A stretch of DNA of 64,000 nt from Saccharospirillum salsuginis (GTDB lineage: Bacteria > Pseudomonadota > Gammaproteobacteria > Pseudomonadales > Natronospirillaceae), in assembly GCF_014651855.1 (NCBI RefSeq), contig NZ_BMXR01000004.1, positions 389,439 to 453,438 on the forward strand, written 5' to 3'. A model generated the notes under the pieces. The model ran no database searches. It was not told the origin of the DNA and saw nothing but the letters and a program-made list of their open reading frames with translations. Shown one piece after another: positions 21,874 through 34,744 of this stretch; within the stretch, counting starts at the first letter, position 1; each line of letters starts with the position of its first letter. Position numbers and translations under genes: made by a program.

Positions 21874-24144
21874 TCAGGCCGGCTCGACCTCTTCCGCGAC
21901 TTCGATCGACAGATCGTTGTCCCGGATCCGCAGATTGGCGGTGCCACCGCGCGACAGGGCGCCGAACAGGATCATGTCCGCCAAAGGACGCTTGACCTTG
22001 TCCTGGATCAGACGATTCATCGGGCGGGCGCCCATGCTCTCGTCGTAGCCTTTCTCCGCCAGCCATTCGCGAACATCCTCGTCCACTTCCAGCATGACCC
22101 GCTTGTCGTCCAACTGGGCCTGCAGCTCGGTGAGGAACTTGTCGACGATGTTGATGACGACTTCCATCGGCAACGCCCGGAACTGAACGATGCCGTCGAG
22201 GCGGTTGCGGAATTCCGGCGTGAAGGACTTGCGAATCACTTCCATACCATCCGTGCTGTGGTCCTGGGTTGTGAACCCGACGGACCGACGATTGCGCTCC
22301 TGGGCGCCGGCGTTACTGGTCATGATCACAATGACGTTGCGGAAATCCGCCTTGCGACCGTTGTTGTCGGTCAGGGTACCGTGGTCCATCACCTGCAACA
22401 GCAGGTTGAAGACATCCGGGTGCGCCTTTTCGATTTCATCCAGCAACAGCACACAGTGCGGATGCTTGGTCACACCGTCGGTCAGCAGGCCGCCCTGGTC
22501 GAACCCGACATACCCCGGGGGTGCGCCGATCAGACGGGAAGCGGTATGGCGCTCCATGTACTCGGACATGTCGAAACGCAGCAGCGGAATGCCGAGCGAT
22601 TCGGCCAGTTGCTTCGAGACCTCTGTCTTACCGACACCGGTCGGCCCCGCAAACAGGAAAGAACCGATCGGCTTGTCGACCGGTTTCAAGCCGGCACGGG
22701 CCAGTTTGATGGCGGAAGACAGCTGCTCGATGGCCTGCTCCTGACCGAAAACGGTCATCTTCAGGTTGCGTTCGAGGTTTTCCAGCACTTCTTTGTCGTT
22801 GCGGCTGACGCTCTTCTCGGGAATGCGGGCGATCGAGGAGATCACCTTTTCCACGTCGGGCACACCGATGGATTTCTTGCGCTTGCTCACCGGCATTAAC
22901 CGCTGCGCGGCGCCGGCTTCGTCGATCACATCGATCGCCTTGTCCGGCAGGTGGCGGTCGGTGATGTAGCGGGCCGACAATTCCGCGGCCGCTTTCAGCG
23001 CCTTGTCCGTGTACTTCAGGTGATGGTGTTCCTCGAAGCGGGATTTAAGCCCCTTGAGGATGCGATAGGTTTCATCCACCGTCGGTTCGTTGACGTCAAT
23101 CTTTTGGAAGCGACGTGTCAGTGCGCTGTCCTTCTCGAAGATGCCACGGAATTCCTGGAAGGTGGTGGACCCCATGCAACGCAGCTCGCCGGAACTCAAC
23201 ATCGGCTTGAGCAGATTGGACGCATCCATGACGCCTCCGGAGGCGGCGCCGGCACCGATGATGGTGTGGATCTCATCGATGAACAGGATGGCCTTCTCTT
23301 TCTTCTTCAATTCAGCCAACAGGGCCTTGAGGCGTTTTTCAAAGTCGCCCCGGTATTTGGTACCGGCCAGCAAGGCACCCAGGTCGAGTGAAAAAACCAC
23401 GGCGTTCTGAACGATTTCGGGCACATCGCCATCGACGATACGCTTGGCCAGACCTTCGGCGATGGCGGTTTTACCGACACCGGTCTCACCCACCAACAGC
23501 GGGTTGTTTTTGCGCCGGCGGGACAGCACCTGGATTACGCGCTCGACTTCATGCTCGCGGCCGACCAAGGGGTCGATCTGGCCCTTGCGCGCCTGCTCGT
23601 TCAGGTTGTAGGCAAAGCTGTCGAGGGCACTGCCCTGCACGCCTTCGCCCGCGCCTTCATCGTTCTGCTCGGCGTTGAAGTCCTCATGCGGCTGGGCGTT
23701 CTCGCTTTGCACCTTGGAGATGCCGTGGGCAATGAAGTTGACCACGTCGATGCGCGAGATGCTCTGCTGCTTCAAAAAGAACACAGCCTGGCTTTCCTGT
23801 TCGGAGAAGATGGCGACCAGCACGTTGGCACCGGTCACTTCCTTCTTGCCGGAAGACTGGACGTGGAATACAGCACGTTGCAGCACCCGCTGGAAACCCA
23901 GCGTGGGTTGGGTCTCACGGTCCTCATCGTGTTTGGGTATCAGCGGGGTCGTCGAGTCGATGAACTCGGTCAGGTCCCGCCTGAGTTGGGGAATGTCCGC
24001 AGCGCAGGCATTGAGGACCTCGGCCGCCGCATTGTTGTCCAGCAGGGCCAACAGCAGGTGCTCAACCGTCATGAACTCATGGCGTTTGGCCCGGGCTTCT
24101 TTAAACGCATTGTTGAGCGTGAGCTCAAGATCTTTACTTAACAT
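21874..24144 (-). CDS. clpA: ClpA unfoldase of the ClpAP protease
   Basis: Hexameric AAA+ chaperone that unfolds ssrA- and N-degron-tagged proteins into ClpP. N-domain at 1-150 (the ClpS docking site), D1 with [16 protein letters not shown]2 with [15 protein letters not shown] and [15 protein letters not shown], and the ClpP-binding IGL-type region in D2. 756 residues, normal. GAGAGGG lies before the ATG, and clpS is 21 bases upstream on the same strand. clpP is not in the window. Confidence 0.97.
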   Translation of the reverse strand: MLSKDLELTLNNAFKEARAKRHEFMTVEHLLLALLDNNAAAEVLNACAADIPQLRRDLTEFIDSTTPLIPKHDEDRETQPTLGFQRVLQRAVFHVQSSGKKEVTGANVLVAIFSEQESQAVFFLKQQSISRIDVVNFIAHGISKVQSENAQPHEDFNAEQNDEGAGEGVQGSALDSFAYNLNEQARKGQIDPLVGREHEVERVIQVLSRRRKNNPLLVGETGVGKTAIAEGLAKRIVDGDVPEIVQNAVVFSLDLGALLAGTKYRGDFEKRLKALLAELKKKEKAILFIDEIHTIIGAGAASGGVMDASNLLKPMLSSGELRCMGSTTFQEFRGIFEKDSALTRRFQKIDVNEPTVDETYRILKGLKSRFEEHHHLKYTDKALKAAAELSARYITDRHLPDKAIDVIDEAGAAQRLMPVSKRKKSIGVPDVEKVISSIARIPEKSVSRNDKEVLENLERNLKMTVFGQEQAIEQLSSAIKLARAGLKPVDKPIGSFLFAGPTGVGKTEVSKQLAESLGIPLLRFDMSEYMERHTASRLIGAPPGYVGFDQGGLLTDGVTKHPHCVLLLDEIEKAHPDVFNLLLQVMDHGTLTDNNGRKADFRNVIVIMTSNAGAQERNRRSVGFTTQDHSTDGMEVIRKSFTPEFRNRLDGIVQFRALPMEVVINIVDKFLTELQAQLDDKRVMLEVDEDVREWLAEKGYDESMGARPMNRLIQDKVKRPLADMILFGALSRGGTANLRIRDNDLSIEVAEEVEPA

Positions 24145-24165
24145 GATAACAGGCCCTCTCGCTGA

Positions 24166-24573
24166 TCACTCGTCGTCCACTTCTTCCACTTCACACACCA
24201 AGGGATGTTCGTTCTCCCTGGAGTACTCGTTCACCATAGCGGCCTTGGTTTCTGCAATATCCTTAGTATAGACGCCACACACGCCTTTGCCTTGTGTATG
24301 TACCGTCAACATGACCTGGGTGGCTTTTTCCCGGGACATATAAAAAAACTGTTCCAGGATGTGAACAACAAACTCCATGGGGGTGTAGTCGTCATTCAAC
24401 AAGACGACCCGGTACAACGGTGGCTGTTTAACCTCCGGATCGCTGGTCTCGACGGCGACGCCATGATCCCCCTCCTGTCCCGGTTCGTCCGGTCCCAGTC
24501 GGGTTATACCATGCATGGCCCGGGCCAGAATCATTTGTACGTTACCCATGGTCTCAATGTAGCTGAAATTCAT
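24166..24573 (-). CDS. clpS: ClpS adaptor for N-degron substrates
   Basis: Binds N-terminal Leu, Phe, Tyr and Trp and hands substrates to ClpA. The conserved domain starts at [21 protein letters not shown] and runs through [23 protein letters not shown]; Asn-Asp of LLNDDYTPM line the N-residue pocket. The start is uncertain: in-frame ATGs at 24573, 24549, 24534 and 24516 all lack a clear ribosome site. Any of them leaves a longer acidic N-terminal tail than E. coli ClpS (106 residues). I give 24573. Confidence 0.9.
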   Translation of the reverse strand: MNFSYIETMGNVQMILARAMHGITRLGPDEPGQEGDHGVAVETSDPEVKQPPLYRVVLLNDDYTPMEFVVHILEQFFYMSREKATQVMLTVHTQGKGVCGVYTKDIAETKAAMVNEYSRENEHPLVCEVEEVDDE

Positions 24574-25031
24574 AACAGACTGTCGGTTCTCGTTGAATGC
24601 AATACGGTGATGATTTACGAACGGTTTTCGCACCGACCCGATTGGCCCGGATCTTGTCTTTTACGTCACAAAATGTAATCGGTACATGAATTTGGCCAAC
24701 TGGTTCACCTTTTTACAGTGACACAGCGAGCATCCTGTCATAAGTGGACCCGATTGGGGTTGACTTCAACGATTCAACACTCAAACATAGATGTGTCGCT
24801 GGAATCGTCTACTTTGTAACCAGGCGAACCCCGTACGAAAACCAGTGTTCGGGCGTCTTGATATCAAGACAGCCTCGCTAAGGATAGCGGACGTCATGGA
24901 AGGCCTCGAAACTGGCCTTGTTCGTTCATAGGGTACCCTGTTTGAACTGAGACGTCAGCGGTTAGAGACGCCGGATCCAACCCGGATCCGACAAAAAGTC
25001 AATCTGTTAACGTGGTCGTAAGGAGTCCGTT
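24574..25031. other. clpS/cspD divergent gap with a perfect 16-bp palindrome
   Basis: I see no gene in these 458 bases. The notable item is the perfect palindrome GTCTTGATATCAAGAC at 24855-24870, about 160 bases before cspD, which looks like an operator for a dimeric regulator. A long leader for cspD is likely, as is usual for cold-shock-type genes. Confidence 0.45.
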
Positions 25032-25322
25032 ATGCCAGTAGGGAAAGTGAAGTGGTTCAACAATGCCAAGGGATTCGGGTTTGTCATCTGCGACGAACAT
25101 GAGGAAGATCTCTTCGCGCACTATTCCTCCATTCAGATGGAAGGGTACAAGACGCTCAAGGCCGGTCAGGCCGTGGAATTCGACACGGTGAAAGCCGAGC
25201 GAGGCATCCATGCCGTCAATATTCGGGTACTGCCCGAAACGGTCGGAGCCGGGCGACGCAGTGAAACAAACGCAAGTAATGAGGCCGAACAACGACAGAA
25301 GGTAACCAGCGACAAAGAATAA
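25032..25322 (+). CDS. cspD: Cold-shock-domain protein (CspD-like)
   Basis: Single-stranded nucleic-acid binding OB fold with RNP1 (KGFGFV) and an RNP2-like segment (DLFAHYSSI) in the first 68 residues, followed by a 28-residue polar tail. By position (between clpS and icd) and by the MPVGKVKWFNNAKGFGFV start it matches CspD, which in E. coli slows replication in stationary phase. AAGGAG lies before the ATG. Confidence 0.9.
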   Translation: MPVGKVKWFNNAKGFGFVICDEHEEDLFAHYSSIQMEGYKTLKAGQAVEFDTVKAERGIHAVNIRVLPETVGAGRRSETNASNEAEQRQKVTSDKE

Positions 25323-25382
25323 AGTCGGGCGGCGACCTCCACTGAGGTTTCCGCCCTGTTCAAAAGACACATCCACGCAACA

Positions 25383-25412
25383 AAAAAAGCCTGGCGGTTG
25401 CCAGGCTTTTTT
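25383..25412. terminator. Bidirectional terminator cspD / icd
   Basis: A7, stem GCCTGGC, loop GGTT, stem GCCAGGC, T6, between the convergent stops. Confidence 0.9.
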
Positions 25413-25443
25413 AGTTAGGGCTCGAGCCCTGGAATCATGGGCT

Positions 25444-26700
<1,257 letters not shown>

Positions 26701-26834
26701 GATTCACTCCATCTCTAGTGTTATGGTTCGTGCGGCGGCGGAGTATACCGGAATCCACCCGGTTCTTATAGAGACTCGTCATGGGACTTTGGTCCCGTAT
26801 CCAGAGCCGATGCATGCACCAAAACAAGGCCCTC

Positions 26835-27524
26835 ATGACCACCCTGATATTGCTGAACAAACCGTTCCGTGTGCTGACCCAATTCACCGACGACCAGGGT
26901 CGCCCCACCCTCGCGGACTGCGTCGACATTCCCGGTGTCTATTCAGCCGGCCGGCTGGACTACGATTCGGAGGGGCTGCTGTTGCTCACCGACGACGGCG
27001 CCGTCATTCACGGGCTGGCACACCCCAGCCAGAAGGTGGCGAAAACCTATTACGCCCAGGTGGAAGGAGCCCCCACGGACGATGACCTGGAGCCCCTGCG
27101 CCGGGGCGTTACGCTAAAGGACGGCCCGACCCGACCGGCCGATGTCGACCGTGTGGCCGAACCCGACTGGCTCTGGGAACGCAACCCGCCCATTCGGGAA
27201 CGTAAGCAGATTCCGACAACCTGGTTGAGGATCCGCATCACCGAGGGTCGTAATCGCCAGGTTCGGCGGATGACGGCGCACATCGGTTTCCCCACCTTGA
27301 GATTGATTCGCTGGGGACTGGGAGAATTGTCTCTAGGGGATTTGCAACCGGGCCAGTACCGGCAGCTGGGTATTGGAGACCTGAAAGATAACGGTATAAA
27401 TCTGGAGAAAAAGAAAAGGCGGCGCCCTTCCGGGCCCGCCCGCGGGAATGCCAAACCCGTTAAACGATCGGGTCCACATCCTTCTCGTAATCGACCTCGT
27501 CGAACCCGAAACCGAAAAGCTTGA
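26835..27524 (+). CDS. rluE: 23S rRNA pseudouridine synthase E
   Basis: Makes a pseudouridine in 23S rRNA (position 2457 in E. coli). RsuA-type family: start [14 protein letters not shown], catalytic Asp in [18 protein letters not shown], then [25 protein letters not shown]. After about residue 185 comes a very basic tail (KKKRRR...[12 protein letters not shown]) that probably grips RNA. The last 65 bases run into fabV on the other strand, with no earlier stop. Start taken at the ATG at 26835; two upstream ATGs are in frame. Confidence 0.9.
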   Translation: MTTLILLNKPFRVLTQFTDDQGRPTLADCVDIPGVYSAGRLDYDSEGLLLLTDDGAVIHGLAHPSQKVAKTYYAQVEGAPTDDDLEPLRRGVTLKDGPTRPADVDRVAEPDWLWERNPPIRERKQIPTTWLRIRITEGRNRQVRRMTAHIGFPTLRLIRWGLGELSLGDLQPGQYRQLGIGDLKDNGINLEKKKRRRPSGPARGNAKPVKRSGPHPSRNRPRRTRNRKA

Positions 27525-28641
27525 AGAACTCTTTCTGGTACTCCGCGAAATCGGTCAGCTCGTCCACGTTGTCCGAGTTCACCTGATTCCAGATGGCTTC
27601 GACTTCGGCTTGAACGTCGGAATCCAGCTCGTTCAGGTCCATGCGAATACGGCCCTGATCATCCAGCGTTCGGTCGCCGGAGCCGTACAGCTGATCGGTC
27701 AGCAGGCCGTGAACCTGTTCGATGCAACCTTCGTTGGTGCCGCGCTCTTTCATCACACGAATCAGGATCGACAGGTACAGCGGCATCACCGGGATCGCGG
27801 AGCTGCTCTGGGTGACGACGGCTTTAAGCACCGAGACATTGGCTTCACCGTTCAGCTCTTTCTTCAGTTTTTCGTTGATGGCGACACTGGCGCGATCGAC
27901 ATCCTGCTTGGCCCGACCGATGGTGGCACCGCCGTAGATCGGCCAGGTCAGATCCTTACCGATGTAGCTGTACGCGGTGGATTTAACGCCTTCGGCCAGA
28001 ACACCGGCTTCGGAAAGCTGGTCGATCCAGCGTTCCCAGTCTTCCCCGCCCATCACCTTGATGGTGTTGTGGATTTCCTCGTCGGTGGCCGGGTCCAGGG
28101 TGAATTCGCCGACCTGTTTGGTATCGGTATTCAGGCTCTTGCGCGTGACCGGCTCGCCAATGGCCTTGAGCGAGGATGCGTAGGTTTGCCCGGTCTCCGG
28201 GTCGGTCCGGCGCGGTGCGCCCAGGCTGTAAACCACCAGATCGACCTGTCCGCCCATCTCGTTTTTGATCACGTCGATGACCTGGGCCTTGGCGTCGTCC
28301 GAAAAGGCGTCGGCATTCAACGACTTGGCATAGAGCCCTTCCTTCTCCGCCTCGGCTTCGAACGCCTTGGTGTTGTACCAGCCGGCCGAGGCAGGACGCC
28401 GTTCAGTGGGTTCTTTCTCGAACATCACCCCAAGGGTTTTCGCACCATGACCGAACGCCGCGGAAATCCGCGAAGCCAGGCCGTAACCGTTCGAACACCC
28501 AATGATCAAAACGTTCTTGGGGCCGGTAGCGGCCGGCTTGTGCGCTTTGACGTAGTCGATTTGCTCCTGAACATGCACCTTGCACCCTTCGGGGTGGGCT
28601 GTTGTACAGATGAAACCACGCACTTTGGGTTTGATAATCAT
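27460..28641 (-). CDS. fabV: Enoyl-ACP reductase FabV
   Basis: NADH-dependent trans-2-enoyl-ACP/CoA reductase that completes each fatty-acid elongation cycle; FabV enzymes are naturally insensitive to triclosan. Seen: start [20 protein letters not shown], Rossmann region [17 protein letters not shown], the FabV active-site stretch [22 protein letters not shown] (Tyr-x8-Lys) and the end [14 protein letters not shown]. 393 residues. It overlaps rluE tail to tail. Confidence 0.95.
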   Translation of the reverse strand: MIIKPKVRGFICTTAHPEGCKVHVQEQIDYVKAHKPAATGPKNVLIIGCSNGYGLASRISAAFGHGAKTLGVMFEKEPTERRPASAGWYNTKAFEAEAEKEGLYAKSLNADAFSDDAKAQVIDVIKNEMGGQVDLVVYSLGAPRRTDPETGQTYASSLKAIGEPVTRKSLNTDTKQVGEFTLDPATDEEIHNTIKVMGGEDWERWIDQLSEAGVLAEGVKSTAYSYIGKDLTWPIYGGATIGRAKQDVDRASVAINEKLKKELNGEANVSVLKAVVTQSSSAIPVMPLYLSILIRVMKERGTNEGCIEQVHGLLTDQLYGSGDRTLDDQGRIRMDLNELDSDVQAEVEAIWNQVNSDNVDELTDFAEYQKEFFKLFGFGFDEVDYEKDVDPIV

Positions 28642-28903
28642 GCCTTTATCCTTGAATCGGGTTCGTTGTTCGTATGACGCGCCGCGTCGTAATCGTTTCT
28701 ATTCTACTGTGACTGGTCCGGGCCAGAGAGGCCTCGCACGCAAAAGACTTGTGACGGTGACGAAAAGTTGACCTCGAGGAATCGATGGGTACCCTCACCG
28801 TCCCTATAATGACAGGAGTTCGGTCGGCCGGGAGGCGGTGGTCCGCGACGAACTCCGAAACTTCAGCAGTAAGATCCAGGGCTCGCCGCAAGAGGAAGCA
28901 ACC

Positions 28904-29377
28904 ATGAGCACAGCCTACCCGCATCTGACCGCCGCTGTCATTGTCACCGAAGCAGACCGGATACTGATGGTCCACGAAAAAGATAACGGTATAAAGGTCT
29001 GGAACCAACCGGCCGGCCACATCGAGGTCGGCGAAAGCCTGACCGACGGCGCACTCCGGGAGACCTTGGAAGAGACCCGCTACGAAGTCGCATTGACCCA
29101 CCTGGTCGGCATCTACCAGACCAAGAGCCCGATCAGCGGTTTACACTACGTGCGCCTCTGTTTCGCCGCCCGTCCGGTGCGCCTGGTTGAAAACGCACCG
29201 CTCGATGCCGATATAGAGGAAGTGCGCTGGTTGCCGATCGATGAGGTATTGGCCGGCGACTACCCATTGCGCCACCCATCGGTACATCAGTGCCTGGCCG
29301 ACCACCAGGCCGGTCAACGATTCCCGCTGGAATGCATCAAACCCTTTACCGCCTCGATGGAGACTTCAACACGATGA
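28904..29377 (+). CDS. nudJ: Nudix hydrolase (NudJ-like)
   Basis: Nudix box [25 protein letters not shown] (GX5EX7REUXEEXGU with Tyr for Gly near the end). In E. coli the same gene (ymfB/nudJ) also lies just before mnmA and hydrolyses nucleoside di- and triphosphates and thiamine pyrophosphate derivatives. The ATG at 28904 is preceded by GAGGAAG. The stop overlaps mnmA by ATGA. 157 residues. Confidence 0.88.
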   Translation: MSTAYPHLTAAVIVTEADRILMVHEKDNGIKVWNQPAGHIEVGESLTDGALRETLEETRYEVALTHLVGIYQTKSPISGLHYVRLCFAARPVRLVENAPLDADIEEVRWLPIDEVLAGDYPLRHPSVHQCLADHQAGQRFPLECIKPFTASMETSTR

Positions 29378-30468
29378 GCACGCCCGCTTCAACCAAGGTC
29401 ATCGTCGGCATGTCCGGCGGTGTCGATTCCTCCGTGACCGCCGCCCTGCTGCTTGAGGCCGGTTATCAGGTTGAAGGCCTGTTCATGAAGAACTGGGACG
29501 AAGACGACGGCACCGAATACTGCACGGCCAAGGAAGACCTGGCCGACGCCCAGGCGGTCTCGGACCGGCTCGGCATCCACCTGCACAAAGCGAACTTCGC
29601 CGCCGAATACTGGGACAATGTCTTCGAGCACTTTCTGGAAGAGTACAAAGCCGGTCGCACACCGAACCCCGACATCCTCTGCAACCGCGAGATCAAGTTC
29701 AAAGCGTTCCTTGAATACGCCCTGATGCTCGGCGCCGACAAGATCGCCACCGGCCACTACGCCCGCACCCGCATGGGCGATCACGGCGCCGAACTGCTGC
29801 GCGGACTGGACAACAACAAGGACCAGTCCTACTTCCTGCACGCCGTCGGTCACGAACAATTCGAGAAGACCCTCTTCCCCGTGGGCGAGCTGGAGAAACC
29901 CGAAGTACGCCGCATCGCCGAGAAATACGACTTCGTCACCGCGCGCAAGAAAGACAGCACCGGCATCTGCTTCATCGGCGAACGCCGCTTCAGCGACTTC
30001 CTCAAACAGTACCTCCCGGCGCAGCCCGGCACCATCGAAACACTGGACGGCGAAGTGATCGGCGAACATCAGGGCCTGATGTACTACACCATCGGCCAGC
30101 GCCAGGGTCTGGGCATCGGTGGCACCCGCAACCACAGCGAAGCCCCCTGGTTCGTCGCCGGCAAAGACCTGGACCGAAACGTCCTGACCGTGGTCCAGGG
30201 TACCGACCATCCGGCCCTGTTCACCCTCGCGATGTCCCTGAGCGACATTCACTGGGTCGCCGGCGAACCGCCGGCCCTGCCCGCCCGTCTGGTCTGCAAA
30301 CACCGCTACCGCCAGCCGGACCAGGCCTGTACCCTGATCAAGACCGACACCGGCTTCGAGGTGCGTTTCGAAGACCCGCAAAGAGCCATCACACCCGGTC
30401 AGTCAGCCGTGTTTTACGATGGCGAGGTGTGCCTGGGTGGCGGGGTTATCGAACGGACCTGGAAATGA
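29374..30468 (+). CDS. mnmA: tRNA 2-thiouridylase MnmA
   Basis: Puts sulfur on U34 of tRNA-Lys, Glu and Gln. PP-loop [15 protein letters not shown], catalytic cysteines in [12 protein letters not shown] and [12 protein letters not shown], and the C-terminal beta-barrel. 364 residues. Coupled to nudJ by ATGA; hflD follows after a repeat-filled gap. Confidence 0.96.
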   Translation: MSTPASTKVIVGMSGGVDSSVTAALLLEAGYQVEGLFMKNWDEDDGTEYCTAKEDLADAQAVSDRLGIHLHKANFAAEYWDNVFEHFLEEYKAGRTPNPDILCNREIKFKAFLEYALMLGADKIATGHYARTRMGDHGAELLRGLDNNKDQSYFLHAVGHEQFEKTLFPVGELEKPEVRRIAEKYDFVTARKKDSTGICFIGERRFSDFLKQYLPAQPGTIETLDGEVIGEHQGLMYYTIGQRQGLGIGGTRNHSEAPWFVAGKDLDRNVLTVVQGTDHPALFTLAMSLSDIHWVAGEPPALPARLVCKHRYRQPDQACTLIKTDTGFEVRFEDPQRAITPGQSAVFYDGEVCLGGGVIERTWK

Positions 30469-30499
30469 ATGCAAGAAAGCCCGGTGGGGCATTGTCGTG

Positions 30500-30594
30500 C
30501 AGGTCGGATCAGGGCGGCAGCCCGTAATCCGACTCAGGCGGCGCCCATGGGTTCCGGTTGTTGGATTACGGGCTGACGCCCTAATCCAACCTAC
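30500..30594. repeat. REPIN of the GTAGGTTGGATTA family
   Basis: The right half at 30560-30594 reads on the minus strand as GTAGGTTGGATTAGGGCGTC and pairs with GTAATCCAAC at its other end. The left half (30500-30533) is a TCGGAT/ATCCGA variant with a damaged GTAG head. Between mnmA and hflD. Confidence 0.75.
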
Positions 30595-30660
30595 GAGTTA
30601 TAAACAACCTCAAAAACTCAATGTAACCAATTGTTTTTATTGGCTTTTTAAGGATTCTTA

Positions 30661-31284
30661 ATGAATCACTTCAACAATCAGGTCATGGCCCTGGCCGGCG
30701 TTTTCCAGGCCGCCGTCCTGGTCGAGCAACTGGCCCGCCATGGCAGTATCGACAACGACGAAATGGCCCGATGCATCCGCAGTGTCCTCAACCTCAACCC
30801 CGGATCCGTTGAAGACGTCTACGAAGGCAAGGCCGGCTTGCGTACCGGGCTCAAAGGGCTCAAAGACGTCCTCTCCAAACGCGGCCAGGGCGTCTCCCCC
30901 GAAGTACTGCGCTACGCCATGGGCATCCTCCACGCCCAGCGCAAGCTGTACGCCCGGGACGACCTGATGGACACCCTGACCCAGCTTCTCAATCGTGCCG
31001 TAAACCAATACGGCTACTTCGACGACCCGCTGCACGAATCAGTCGTCGGAGCCGTAGCCAATTGCTACCAGGAAAGCGTCAGCCGACTCAATTTCAGGAT
31101 TCGCGTCGTCGGCAACCCGACCTATTTGCAGAATTCGCGCGTCGCCGACCAGGTGCGGGCGTTGCTCCTGTTCGGGGTACGCAGTGCGCATTTGTGGCAG
31201 CAGCAAGGGGGTCGTCGCTGGCAGATTTTGTTTCGACGCAATCGGATCCATAACACCGTTCAGGAGATGTTGGGGGCTATTTAG
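30661..31284 (+). CDS. hflD: High-frequency lysogenization protein HflD homologue
   Basis: A helical, membrane-associated protein of 207 residues (MALAGVFQAAVLVEQLARHG at the start). In E. coli it binds phage lambda CII; its normal cellular role is unclear. It sits between mnmA and purB, as in most gammaproteobacteria. AAGGATT lies before the ATG. Confidence 0.92.
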   Translation: MNHFNNQVMALAGVFQAAVLVEQLARHGSIDNDEMARCIRSVLNLNPGSVEDVYEGKAGLRTGLKGLKDVLSKRGQGVSPEVLRYAMGILHAQRKLYARDDLMDTLTQLLNRAVNQYGYFDDPLHESVVGAVANCYQESVSRLNFRIRVVGNPTYLQNSRVADQVRALLLFGVRSAHLWQQQGGRRWQILFRRNRIHNTVQEMLGAI

Positions 31285-31293
31285 GCACCGGGT

Positions 31294-31407
31294 GGTAGGG
31301 CAGAAGAGCCCGAAGGGCGTTATCTGCCATTTAATAAGTGCCACTTGATCAGACAATGGCTCAGTGTGCTCCCAACGGCAGATAACGCTGTCGCTCTTCT
31401 GCCCTAC
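31294..31407. repeat. REPIN of a GTAGGGCAGAAGAGC family
   Basis: GTAGGGCAGAAGAGC with GCGTTATCTGCC (31294-31328) faces GGCAGATAACGC with GCTCTTCTGCCCTAC (31377-31407). Same design as the GTAGGTTGGATTA type, different palindrome sequence. The first half starts 10 bases after the hflD stop. Confidence 0.75.
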
Positions 31408-31438
31408 AGTACGGTGCCTAGGCAGGTTGAATTGGCTA

Positions 31439-31551
31439 GCACCGGGTGGCGGGGGCTGGTATTCGGGGATGTGCGAGTCATGGATGCCGAGGTCAAGCCC
31501 CCATGGACGGGTTTACGGCGACCCCGAATACCAGCCCCCGCCAGCCGGTGC
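31439..31551 (-). repeat. Cloverleaf-like long inverted repeat, copy E2
   Basis: Arms 31441-31468 and 31522-31549 pair over 28 bp with one mismatch. The core is in the opposite orientation to E1: GGCATGGATGCC hairpin, GAGGTCAAG, then CCCCCATGGACGGG and TTTACGGCG. It lies about 95 bases before purB. Confidence 0.85.
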
Positions 31552-31631
31552 GGGTTCGACCACCCAACCCAACCCGGATTGGCCTGACACCGCCGAGCCC
31601 GGTATAATCGCGGCCCTTCTGAATGCACTGA

Positions 31632-33014
<1,383 letters not shown>

Positions 33015-33120
33015 TCCCGGGATTGCCCCAGTGCCTGGGCGGCCTGTTGCATCTACTAGATTCTACAGCGTCTCGGCCTTGGTGCCTGGGTCTACTCTGT
33101 TGCCATTGGCCCGTGCCAGA

Positions 33121-33219
33121 TGCCTGGGGTAGCCCCCTCGGGGCCGCTGTGAATACATCCATGTAAGCTTGACGGCAGCATCCATGCTGCCCACATCCCC
33201 GATGGGGCCACCCCAGGCA
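33121..33219 (+). repeat. Cloverleaf-like long inverted repeat, copy E3
   Basis: Arms 33121-33143 and 33197-33219 pair over 23 positions with two mismatches. The core holds the hairpins TACATCCATGTA and GCAGCATCCATGCTGC joined by AGCTTGACG. The hairpin stems are compensated relative to E1 (TACAT/ATGTA in place of CCC/GGG). Confidence 0.8.
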
Positions 33220-33318
33220 CCCGCCACTCGGATTGGTACCGCTAATCCCCAAGAACAAATCGATCATGCACTGGAACGCCAAACTCCCACTGGCTTACTA
33301 TGAAACCACCACAGGCCA

Positions 33319-33434
33319 GCACCGGGAGACGGGGTATGCTCTGGAGGGGACATCTGAGGCATGGATGCCGAAGCTAAGCGCCCATGGATGGGTTCACAGC
33401 GGTCCCCGGAAGAGCATACCCCGCCTCCCGGTGC
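33319..33434 (-). repeat. Cloverleaf-like long inverted repeat, copy E4
   Basis: Arms 33319-33349 and 33404-33434 pair with about four mismatches. Core in the E2 orientation: GGCATGGATGCC, GAAGCTAAG, CGCCCATGGATGGG, TTCACAGCGG. The outer arm start ACCGGG-G-CGGGG resembles that of E2. Confidence 0.8.
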
Positions 33435-33622
33435 GAGTTATTGGCACAATAGACAGCCCAGGCACTAAGGCAGTGGCACGACACCATCTCGATGGCTCTC
33501 AACAAAGACGGCAGCGCCCTCTGGATATCGTGGGCATTCGACCGTCATTTGAACTATGCTGTAGCCCATATTCGGTGACCGCCGAATTCCTTCACCGGCC
33601 TTTTTGATTACGGGGATGCATT

Positions 33623-34744
33623 ATGAAACTGCTGGGCGGACTGTCGGCTCAAGCGTTCCTCTCCCGGTATTGGCAGAAGACACCGCTACTGGTGCGCCAA
33701 GCCTTCCCGAACCTGGAATCCCTGGTCAGCGGCGACGAGCTCGCCGGCCTGGCCACCGAATCCGAAGTGGAATCCCGTCTCGTCACCGCCGGTGACTGGC
33801 GGCTTCGTCACGGCCCCTTCTACGACGAGGATTTCACCGCCCTACCGGAAAAAGACTGGACCCTGCTGGTCCAGGCCGTCGATCACTGGGTGCCCGAAGT
33901 GGCCGCCCTGTTCGACCACTTTCACTTCCTGCCGGCCTGGCGGCTGGATGACATCATGATCTCCTATGCCACACCGGGCGGGGGCGTCGGACCGCATTTC
34001 GACCAGTACGACGTCTTCCTGATACAGGTGGAAGGCCGGCGCGAGTGGCGCATCGGCCAGAGCTGCACCGAAGCGGACGACTGTCGCGACGATACCGAAT
34101 TGCAGATCCTGGTCGACTTCGACGAGCAGGAGCGCTGGGTGCTTGAGCCCGGCGACATGCTGTACGTACCACCCGGCATCGCTCACTGGGGCACGGCCCT
34201 GGACAACGGCATCACCTACTCGGTGGGGTTTCGCGCGCCCAGTCTGGCCGAGACCCTGGTCGATTTCAGTCAGTTCGTCGCCGAACGCAGCAGCGAGTTC
34301 GATCGCTATGCGGATCCGGACCTCTCGGCTCGCGAGGATGCGTTCCGGATCATCGATGAAGACATCGATCGGGTCCAGTCACTGCTGCAACAGCTGACGA
34401 GCGACCGTGCCGCCCTGCTTGAGTGGTTCGGCCGATACATGACCGAACCCAAGTACGCCGAGGCGCCCAACGACGAAGCCCCGCTGTCGCCCCGGGAAAT
34501 CGCCCGCAAACTGGATCACGCCCCGTTGATGCGCAACCAGTCGGCCCGCCTGGCCTATGTCCGCGGTTGTCTTTTTGTGGAAGGCGAAGCCCTGCCCACA
34601 ACCTTGCCGATGGAAGGGTTGAAGTGGCTGTGCGAGCAAAAAACCATTCAACCGGGCGATCTGGGTGGCAGCGCCGAGGTCGGTCGTCTAACGTTGTTGG
34701 CAGAGCTGGTTAACCGGGACGTATTTTATTTCGATGAAGAGTAA
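33623..34744 (+). CDS. roxA: Ribosomal protein uL16 arginine hydroxylase
   Basis: JmjC/cupin 2-oxoglutarate and Fe(II) oxygenase of the YcfD/RoxA type, which hydroxylates an arginine of ribosomal protein L16. Iron ligands in GPHFDQYDVFLIQ (His, Asp) and PPGIAHWGTA (His); the 2-oxoglutarate side includes RREWRIG. The C-terminal third is the dimerisation and winged-helix part. 373 residues as in E. coli. It needs oxygen. Overlaps the next gene by 11 bases. Confidence 0.92.
   Translation: MKLLGGLSAQAFLSRYWQKTPLLVRQAFPNLESLVSGDELAGLATESEVESRLVTAGDWRLRHGPFYDEDFTALPEKDWTLLVQAVDHWVPEVAALFDHFHFLPAWRLDDIMISYATPGGGVGPHFDQYDVFLIQVEGRREWRIGQSCTEADDCRDDTELQILVDFDEQERWVLEPGDMLYVPPGIAHWGTALDNGITYSVGFRAPSLAETLVDFSQFVAERSSEFDRYADPDLSAREDAFRIIDEDIDRVQSLLQQLTSDRAALLEWFGRYMTEPKYAEAPNDEAPLSPREIARKLDHAPLMRNQSARLAYVRGCLFVEGEALPTTLPMEGLKWLCEQKTIQPGDLGGSAEVGRLTLLAELVNRDVFYFDEE

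Larger units (their letters stand above)
33015..33622. other. purB-roxA gap with two palindromic repeats
   Basis: These 608 bases carry copies E3 and E4 in opposite orientations and several short GTGCCTGGG motifs (33031, 33082, 33213 inverted, 33459). No gene is supported. CGGTGA...TCACCG followed by CTTTTT (about 33575-33608) just before roxA could be a weak terminator. Confidence 0.55.
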
